Positions 63,949 to 64,000 of a stretch of 64,000 nucleotides of DNA are shown piece after piece; within the stretch, counting starts at the first letter, position 1, and the number at the start of each line of letters is the position of its first letter. This DNA comes from Balanoglossus misakiensis (Eukaryota; Hemichordata). The notes under the pieces were generated by a model. The model had not been told where the DNA came from. It saw nothing but the letters and a program-made list of their open reading frames with translations, and did not search any database. Position numbers and translations under genes: made by a program. The stretch spans positions 12,400,001 to 12,464,000 of the forward strand of contig CM082588.2 of NCBI GenBank assembly GCA_040954595.2, written 5' to 3'.

Positions 63949-64000
63949 ACATGACATGTGCTGATTGCGGCGTAGGTAACTACTGTCCAGATGGGTCAGA
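63949..64000 (+). CDS. GCC2/GCC3 exon, cut by the window end
   Basis: After the acceptor TTATTCTACAG the phase-1 frame reads DMTCADCGVGNYCPDGS up to the last base, again a C-x-x-C-x-x-G-x-x-C-P module. It continues the host gene across the 5.1-kb retroelement. The rest lies beyond the window. Confidence 0.65.

Noticed and set aside
1-64000. Bacterial operons, CRISPR arrays, tRNA or rRNA genes
   Set aside because: No regularly spaced short repeats with unique spacers, no cloverleaf or rRNA-like blocks noticed, and exons with GT..AG introns and metazoan domains throughout.

Overview
The window is intron- and repeat-rich animal nuclear DNA, not prokaryotic. It holds split exons with GT..AG borders, fragments of a DNA-PKcs (PRKDC) gene, exons coding EGF-like and GCC2/GCC3 (ephrin-receptor-like) cysteine modules, tyrosine-recombinase (Ngaro/DIRS-type) retrotransposons, a Ty3/Gypsy fragment, a Tc1 relic and many short non-autonomous DNA elements. 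An invertebrate deuterostome (cephalochordate or hemichordate type) would fit; that placement is inference. I found no rRNA, tRNA or CRISPR.

Layout. 1-15 kb: four plus-strand exons of a DNA-PKcs homologue (6,447-6,614; 11,067-11,215; 13,096-13,215; 14,240-14,383). They cover the region of the human S2056 autophosphorylation cluster and the segment after it. Their introns hold five kinds of transposon, and a small unrecognised two-exon minus-strand gene model lies at 1,910-2,574. 14.9-16.0 kb: a broken Tc1 transposase. 16.3-55 kb: a large direct duplication. Copy 1 is 16,312-31,807 and copy 2 is 31,808-54,957. Each copy carries a His-Me-finger-like exon, a minisatellite, two EGF exons, a Gypsy gag fragment and one Ngaro-type element. 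Copy 2 also has about 7.4 kb not seen in copy 1: Helitron-like elements and a 1.2-kb sequence present twice. 56-64 kb: GCC2/GCC3 exons, with a second, different Ngaro-type element (57,986-63,125) in one intron.

One 1.16-kb fold-back element (four full copies at 6.7, 16.3, 31.8 and 55.0 kb, two fragments) ties the locus together. The 31.8-kb copy is chimeric: its left part matches the 55.0-kb copy and its right part the 16.3-kb copy, with flanks to match. This is the signature of unequal recombination between fold-back copies producing the duplication, or of an assembly join at the same repeat. Each arm carries close matches to the CTCF consensus, and a conserved 94-codon ORF fills the loop.

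Many host exons carry frameshifts or stops. Those in the EGF exon are shared by both duplicate copies, so they predate the duplication. The host genes here may be partly pseudogenes, or the assembly may have indel errors. The two Ngaro copies derived from one insertion have decayed in complementary ways: copy 1 keeps an open RT-RNase H frame but lost the recombinase, while copy 2 keeps the recombinase but has a broken RT.
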